64,000 bases of DNA from Tepidimonas taiwanensis (GTDB lineage Bacteria > Pseudomonadota > Gammaproteobacteria > Burkholderiales > Burkholderiaceae_C), in the NCBI RefSeq assembly GCF_020162115.1, contig NZ_CP083911.1, forward strand, positions 1,984,001-2,048,000, written 5' to 3'. Made by a program: the position numbers and the translations under genes. Below are positions 59,573-64,000 of the stretch, one piece after another. The notes under the pieces are model-generated. The model ran no database searches. It was not told the DNA's origin and was given only the letters and a program-made list of their open reading frames with translations. The first letter of the stretch is position 1. Every line of letters begins with the position of its first letter.

Positions 59573-62167
59573 TCAGGCGACCACTTCCTTGGCTGTCTCG
59601 ACGTACTCGTCGATCTGGTCGAAGTTCATGTAACGGTAGATGTTGTTGGCGCGCTCGTTGATGACGCGCATTTCGGCGTGGTACTCCTCCACCGTCGGCA
59701 GCCGCCCCAGACGCGAGGCGATCGCCGCCAGCTCCGCCGACGCCAGGAACACATTGGTGTTGCGCCCGAGCCGGTTGGGGAAGTTGCGCGTGCTGGTGGA
59801 CACCACCGTCGCGCCCTCGCGCACCTGCGCCTGGTTGCCCATGCACAGGCTGCAGCCCGGCATCTCGGTGCGCGCCCCGGCCGTGCCGAAGGTGGCGTAG
59901 TAGCCCTCCTTGATCAGCTCGTTCTGATCCATCTTGGTCGGCGGCGCCACCCACAGCCGCACCGGGATGTCCCGCTGGCCGTGCAGCAGCTGCGCGGCGG
60001 CGCGGAAGTGGCCGATGTTGGTCATGCACGAGCCGATGAACGCCTCGTCGATCTTGGTGCCCGCCACCTCAGAGAGCGGCCGCGCGTCGTCCGGGTCGTT
60101 GGGGCAGCACAGGATCGGCTCCTTGATCTCGTTGAGGTCGATCTCGATGACCGCGGCGTACTCGGCATCCGGGTCGGCCTCCAGCAGCTGCGGGTTGGCC
60201 AGCCACGCCTCCATCGCCTTGATGCGGCGCGCCAGCGTGCGCGCGTCCTGGTAGCCGTTGGCGATCATCCACTTCAGCAGCACGATGTTGCTCTGCAGGT
60301 ACTCGATGATCGGTTCCTTGTTGAGCTTGATCGTGCAGCCCGCGGCGGAGCGCTCCGCCGACGCGTCCGAAAGCTCGAACGCCTGCTCCACCTTCAGGTT
60401 CGGCAGCCCTTCGATCTCGAGGATGCGACCGGAGAAGATGTTCTTCTTGCCCTTCTTCTCGACCGTGAGCAGCCCCTGCTTGATCGCGTAGTAGGGGATG
60501 GCGTGCACCAGGTCACGCAGCGTGATGCCGGGCTGCATCTCGCCCTTGAAGCGCACCAGCACGCTCTCGGGCATGTCCAGCGGCATGACGCCGGTGGCGG
60601 CGGCAAACGCCACCAAGCCCGAACCGGCCGGGAAGCTGATGCCGATGGGGAAGCGCGTGTGGCTGTCACCGCCCGTGCCCACGGTGTCCGGCAGCAGCAT
60701 GCGGTTGAGCCACGAGTGGATGACGCCGTCGCCCGGGCGCAGGCTGACGCCGCCGCGGCTGCTGATGAAAGCCGGCAGCTCGCGGTGCATCTTGACGTCC
60801 ACCGGCTTCGGGTACGCCGCGGTGTGGCAGAACGACTGCATCACCAGATCGGCCGAGAAGCCCAGGCACGCGAGGTCCTTCAGCTCGTCGCGCGTCATCG
60901 GCCCGGTGGTGTCCTGGCTGCCGACGGTGGTCATCTTCGGCTCGCAGTAGGTGCCCGGGCGAATGCCCTTGCCCTCCGGCAGGCCGCAGGCGCGGCCGAC
61001 CATCTTCTGCGCCAGCGTGTAACCCTTGCCGCTGTCTTGCGGTGCCTTGGGCAGGCGGAACACGGTCGACGGCGGAAGACCCAGAAACTCGCGCGCCTTG
61101 CCCGTCAGCCCGCGGCCGATGATCAGGTTGATGCGGCCGCCCGCGCGCACCTCATCCAGCAGCACGTCGCTCTTGAGCTGGAAGGTGGCGATGACCTGGC
61201 CGTTCTTCTCGATCTTGCCGTCGTAGGGGTAGATGTCGATGACGTCACCGAACTCGATCTGGCTGACGTCGACCTCGATCGGCAGCGAGCCGGAGTCCTC
61301 CTGCGTGTTGAAGAAGATCGGCGCGATCTTGCCGCCCAGCGTCACGCCGCCGTAGCGCTTGTTGGGCACGTACGGGATGTCCTGACCGGTCCACCAGATC
61401 ACGCTGTTGGTGGCGGACTTGCGGCTCGATCCGGTGCCGACCACGTCACCGACGTAGGCGACGAGGTGGCCCTTTTCCTTGAGTTTTTGCAGCACGCTGA
61501 TCGGGCCGCGCTTGCCGTCTTCGTCGGGCTCGAACGGCGCGTCCGGGCGCTTGTTCTTCAGCATCGCCAGCGCGTGCAGCGGGATGTCCGGGCGGCTCCA
61601 CGCATCCGGCGCCGGCGACAGGTCGTCGGTGTTGGTCTCGCCCGGCACCTTGAACGCGGTAACGGTGATCTTGTGCGGCACTTCGGGGCGCGAGAGGAAC
61701 CACTCCGCGTCCGCCCAGCTCTGCATCACGGCCTTCGCGTGCGGGTTGCCGGCCTGCACCTTCTCCGCCACGTCATGGAAGGCGTCGAACATCAGCAGCG
61801 TCTTCTTCAGCCCCTCGGCCGCGACGGGCGCCACCTCGGGGTCGTCGAGCAGGTCGATCAGCGGCTTGACGTTGTAGCCGCCCACCATCGTGCCCAGCAG
61901 CTCGGTGGCGCGCGCCTTGCTGATCAGCCCGACCTGGATATCGCCGTGCGCGACGGCTGCGAGGAACGACGCCTTGACCTTGGCCGCATCGTCCACCCCG
62001 GGCGGCACGCGGTGCGTCAGCAGCTCCAGCAGAAACTGCGGATCCTCGCCGGCGGGCGGGTTTTTGATCAGCTCGATCAGTTCGGCCGTCTGCTGGGCCG
62101 ACAGCGGCAGCGGCGGAATGCCCAGCGCGGCGCGCTCGGCCACGTGTTCACGGTAGGCTTGCAACAT
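59573..62167 (-). CDS. acnB: aconitate hydratase B
   Basis: An 864-aa AcnB, the main TCA-cycle aconitase. It has the B-type order: N-terminal HEAT-like domain (MLQAYREHVAERAALGIPPLPL), swivel domain (GETNTDDLSPA, GTGSSRKSATNSV) and catalytic domain with VGSQDTTGPMT, GGDSHTRFP and the three cluster-binding Cys in GSCMTNIGHF and MPGCSLCMGNQ. GGAG lies upstream of the ATG. It lies 21 bp downstream of the CitE-like gene in the same operon. Confidence 0.96.
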   Translation of the reverse strand: MLQAYREHVAERAALGIPPLPLSAQQTAELIELIKNPPAGEDPQFLLELLTHRVPPGVDDAAKVKASFLAAVAHGDIQVGLISKARATELLGTMVGGYNVKPLIDLLDDPEVAPVAAEGLKKTLLMFDAFHDVAEKVQAGNPHAKAVMQSWADAEWFLSRPEVPHKITVTAFKVPGETNTDDLSPAPDAWSRPDIPLHALAMLKNKRPDAPFEPDEDGKRGPISVLQKLKEKGHLVAYVGDVVGTGSSRKSATNSVIWWTGQDIPYVPNKRYGGVTLGGKIAPIFFNTQEDSGSLPIEVDVSQIEFGDVIDIYPYDGKIEKNGQVIATFQLKSDVLLDEVRAGGRINLIIGRGLTGKAREFLGLPPSTVFRLPKAPQDSGKGYTLAQKMVGRACGLPEGKGIRPGTYCEPKMTTVGSQDTTGPMTRDELKDLACLGFSADLVMQSFCHTAAYPKPVDVKMHRELPAFISSRGGVSLRPGDGVIHSWLNRMLLPDTVGTGGDSHTRFPIGISFPAGSGLVAFAAATGVMPLDMPESVLVRFKGEMQPGITLRDLVHAIPYYAIKQGLLTVEKKGKKNIFSGRILEIEGLPNLKVEQAFELSDASAERSAAGCTIKLNKEPIIEYLQSNIVLLKWMIANGYQDARTLARRIKAMEAWLANPQLLEADPDAEYAAVIEIDLNEIKEPILCCPNDPDDARPLSEVAGTKIDEAFIGSCMTNIGHFRAAAQLLHGQRDIPVRLWVAPPTKMDQNELIKEGYYATFGTAGARTEMPGCSLCMGNQAQVREGATVVSTSTRNFPNRLGRNTNVFLASAELAAIASRLGRLPTVEEYHAEMRVINERANNIYRYMNFDQIDEYVETAKEVVA

Positions 62168-62188
62168 GGTGGTGTGCTCCAGAGGATG

Positions 62189-63193
62189 TCAGGAAAAGTA
62201 GCCGCGCACCGGCTCGGGCAACGGCACGCCGGTGGCGTGCGCGCGCTCCAGCACCTGCCAAAAGTAGCGGAAAGACGCGCGGTCGTGCAAATGTCCCTGA
62301 TGGGATATCGGGGCCCAGTCGGCCGCCGCGGCGGCCGCGATGATGTCGGCGGCGGTCTGCACCGCCTCGGCGTCGGGCTGGAAGGCCCGCACGATGGGTT
62401 CGATCTGGTCGGGGTGGATGCTCCACATGCGCGTGTAGCCGAACTCGCGCGCCGCCCGGCGCGCCGCGTCGGCCACCGCCTCGCGGTCGCGGAATTCGGT
62501 GACCACGCAGTGCGACGGCACCTTGCCGTGCGCGTGCGCGGCGCTGGCGATGGCGAGCTTGGCGCGGCGCACCAGCGGGTGCGCAAACTGCCCCTGCACC
62601 GTCATCGCGTCGGCCGGGATCGCGCCCCCATGCGCCGAGACGAAGTCCATCAGCCCGAAACTCAGCGACACGACGCGCGGATGCGCCGCGATGTCGAACG
62701 CCCGGTGCACCGCCGCGGGCGACTCGATCAACACGTGCAGCGGCAGCGACGGGGCGCCCGCGGCGTCCAGCGCCGCAGCCGCGCGCTCGACGTCCGCGAT
62801 GGACTCGACCTTGGGCACCATCACGTGCGTCAGGCGCGTCCCGACCGAGCCGACGATGGTCGCGACATCGGCCGCGAAAGCGGGGTGATCGACCGGGTGC
62901 ACGCGCACGCCCACGCGCGGCGGCACCGGCGCGGCCCAGTCCAGGCTGCGCACCAGCTCGACGACGAGCGCGGCGTGTTCGGCTTCGCCCCCGACCGGGG
63001 CGCCGTCCTCGCAATCCAGCGTCACGTCGAACAGGCACGCGCCGTGCCGCGCCGCCATCTCGGCCTGCAGCGCGAGGCTTTTGCGCATCCGCGCCTCGAC
63101 CCCCGCGTAGTGGTCGCACACCGGCAGGCCGACACGACCGGCCTGGGCGCCGAGCAGCACGGCGCGCGGGTGGGGCGAGGCGGCGGCAGCCAT
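62189..63193 (-). CDS. CitE-like/HpcH-family CoA-ester lyase
   Basis: A 334-aa TIM-barrel protein of the HpcH/HpaI aldolase and citrate lyase beta-like family. Active-site blocks: FDVTLDCEDGAPVGGE (metal-binding acidic residues), RVGVRVHPVDH, HVMVPKVESIADVE, HVLIESPAAVHRAF and MWSIHPDQIEPI. Such stand-alone CitE-like proteins act as malyl-CoA, citramalyl-CoA or beta-methylmalyl-CoA lyases or thioesterases; the exact one cannot be read from sequence. No citrate lyase alpha or gamma genes are nearby. Its place between mdh and acnB suggests a role around C4/C6 acid metabolism. Confidence 0.85.
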   Translation of the reverse strand: MAAAASPHPRAVLLGAQAGRVGLPVCDHYAGVEARMRKSLALQAEMAARHGACLFDVTLDCEDGAPVGGEAEHAALVVELVRSLDWAAPVPPRVGVRVHPVDHPAFAADVATIVGSVGTRLTHVMVPKVESIADVERAAAALDAAGAPSLPLHVLIESPAAVHRAFDIAAHPRVVSLSFGLMDFVSAHGGAIPADAMTVQGQFAHPLVRRAKLAIASAAHAHGKVPSHCVVTEFRDREAVADAARRAAREFGYTRMWSIHPDQIEPIVRAFQPDAEAVQTAADIIAAAAAADWAPISHQGHLHDRASFRYFWQVLERAHATGVPLPEPVRGYFS

Positions 63194-63209
63194 CGCGCGG
63201 CGGGCCCGA

Positions 63210-64000
63210 TCAGAGCAGGTGCGCGACGCCCTGGCGCTCTTCTTCGAGCTCGGCCAGCGTCTTGTTCAGGCACTGCTGACTGAACTCGTCGATCGGCAGC
63301 CCCTCGACCACGGTGTACTCGCCGTTGGCGCAGGTGACCGGGAAGCCGAACATCACCTCCTTCGGGATCCCGTACCAGCCCTGCGACGGAATGCCCATCG
63401 TCACCCACTTGCCGTTGGTACCCAGCGCCCAGTCACGCATGTGGTCGATGGCCGCGTTGGCCGCCGACGCCGCCGACGACAGACCGCGCGCCTCGATGAT
63501 CGCCGCGCCGCGCTTGCCGACGGTGGGCAGGAAGACGTTGCGGTTCCAGTCCTCGTCGTTGATCATCTCTTTGACCGACTGGCCGTCGATGGTGGCAAAG
63601 CGGTAGTCGGCGTACATGGTCGGCGAGTGGTTGCCCCAGACGCACAGCTTCTCGATGCTGGAGACGGGCTTGCCGGTCTTGGCCGCTATCTGCGACAGCG
63701 CGCGGTTGTGGTCCAGGCGCAGCATCGCGGTGAAGTTCTTGGCCGGCAGGTCGGGCGCGGACTTCATCGCGATGTAGGCGTTGGTGTTGGCCGGGTTGCC
63801 CACGACCAGCACCTTGACGTTGCGCGACGCCACGGCGTTGAGCGCTTTGCCCTGCGCGGTGAAGATCTGCGCGTTGGCCGACAGCAGGTCCTTGCGCTCC
63901 ATGCCCGGCCCGCGGGGACGCGCGCCCACGAGCAGCGCGTAGTCGGTGTCCTTGAACGCCGTCATCGGGTCGCTGTGCGCCTCCATCCCCGCCAGCAGCG
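63210..64000 (-). CDS. mdh: malate dehydrogenase (N-terminus cut by window edge)
   Basis: The last 263 residues of an NAD-dependent malate dehydrogenase of the ~328-aa proteobacterial type. Visible: ALLVGARPRGPGMERKDLL (with the substrate-binding Arg pair), VLVVGNPANTNAYIA, FTAMLRLDHNRALSQ, the catalytic His in WGNHSPTMYADYR, and the C-terminal SQGWYGIPKEVMFGFPV. The Rossmann NAD-binding start lies outside the window. It is the first visible gene of mdh-citE-acnB, a TCA-cycle cluster. Confidence 0.95.
   Translation of the reverse strand, partial: LLAGMEAHSDPMTAFKDTDYALLVGARPRGPGMERKDLLSANAQIFTAQGKALNAVASRNVKVLVVGNPANTNAYIAMKSAPDLPAKNFTAMLRLDHNRALSQIAAKTGKPVSSIEKLCVWGNHSPTMYADYRFATIDGQSVKEMINDEDWNRNVFLPTVGKRGAAIIEARGLSSAASAANAAIDHMRDWALGTNGKWVTMGIPSQGWYGIPKEVMFGFPVTCANGEYTVVEGLPIDEFSQQCLNKTLAELEEERQGVAHLL

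Noticed and set aside
59513..63283. 1256-aa open frame opposite acnB and the CitE-like gene
   Set aside because: Antisense shadow of two strongly conserved enzymes.

Overview
The window looks like a chromosomal segment of a high-GC betaproteobacterium of the order Burkholderiales, most likely a Comamonadaceae or Tepidimonas/Caldimonas-type lineage. This is inferred from family-level likeness of the proteins (two-ATP-cone NrdA, DUF3426-PrmA-AccC-AccB order, YqgE-RuvX-PyrR-PyrB-PyrX order, rubredoxin-ThiD-HemL block), not from a database search. It is densely coded, with many 4-bp ATGA overlaps, and shows no rRNA, CRISPR array, prophage or insertion sequence.

Layout. 1-2348 (minus): a partial membrane protein cut by the window edge and a Tat-exported PhoX-type phosphatase. 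2484-12933 (plus): a type II secretion operon in the order gspG-H-I-J-K-L-M-N-D-E-F, divergent from phoX, with a candidate Pho box between them; ampD follows. 14065-19319 (plus): nrdA and nrdB behind two NrdR boxes 32 bp apart, then a Lys/Ala/Pro-rich histone H1-like protein. 19362-31009: a complete nucleoside uptake and salvage locus. add is divergent; on the plus strand lie a BMP-family binding protein, a LacI-family regulator, an ABC ATPase, two permeases, cdd, a purine nucleoside phosphorylase, deoC, deoA and deoB. A PurR-like operator (GCAAACGTTTGC core) sits in the divergent promoter region, and the LacI-family protein has a PurR-like recognition helix. 31000-34923 (minus): DUF3426 protein, prmA, accC, accB. 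35033-41450 (plus): pilB, pilC and two tandem TPR proteins with degenerate receiver domains. 41520-41677: tRNA-Ala(CGC) and tRNA-Lys(CTT), then a terminator and a 550-bp non-coding stretch with a 28-bp inverted repeat. 42268-42996: a lipoprotein with a TonB-C-like domain. 43117-49232 (minus): a pyrimidine operon yqgE-ruvX-pyrR-pyrB-pyrX-plsC, then a tiny DUF2889-like ORF and a DUF475/TerC membrane protein. 49258-50763: photolyase. 50812-54672 (minus): a very large ChpA/PilL-like protein and rubredoxin. 54768-57884 (plus): thiD, hemL and an exported cyanophycinase-like protein. 57948-64000 (minus): a U32 peptidase/TrhP, acnB, a CitE-like lyase and malate dehydrogenase (cut by the right edge).

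Most interesting themes. (1) A chemosensory/pilus control set that appears to have lost its phosphorelay chemistry: the ChpA-like protein keeps a phosphotransfer histidine but its ATPase boxes are degenerate, the expected pilG-H-I-J genes between rubredoxin and chpA are absent, and the two receivers next to pilBC have Ser and Glu where the phospho-accepting Asp should be. (2) A nucleoside catabolic regulon whose operator and regulator can both be read from sequence. (3) A possible phosphate-starvation link between phoX and the type II secretion operon, and an unusual GspG prepilin with Ala at position -1 of the cleavage site. (4) A catalytically dead dihydroorotase (PyrX) in a pyrR-pyrB-pyrX operon. 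(5) A 49-codon DUF2889-like ORF translationally coupled to a membrane protein gene.
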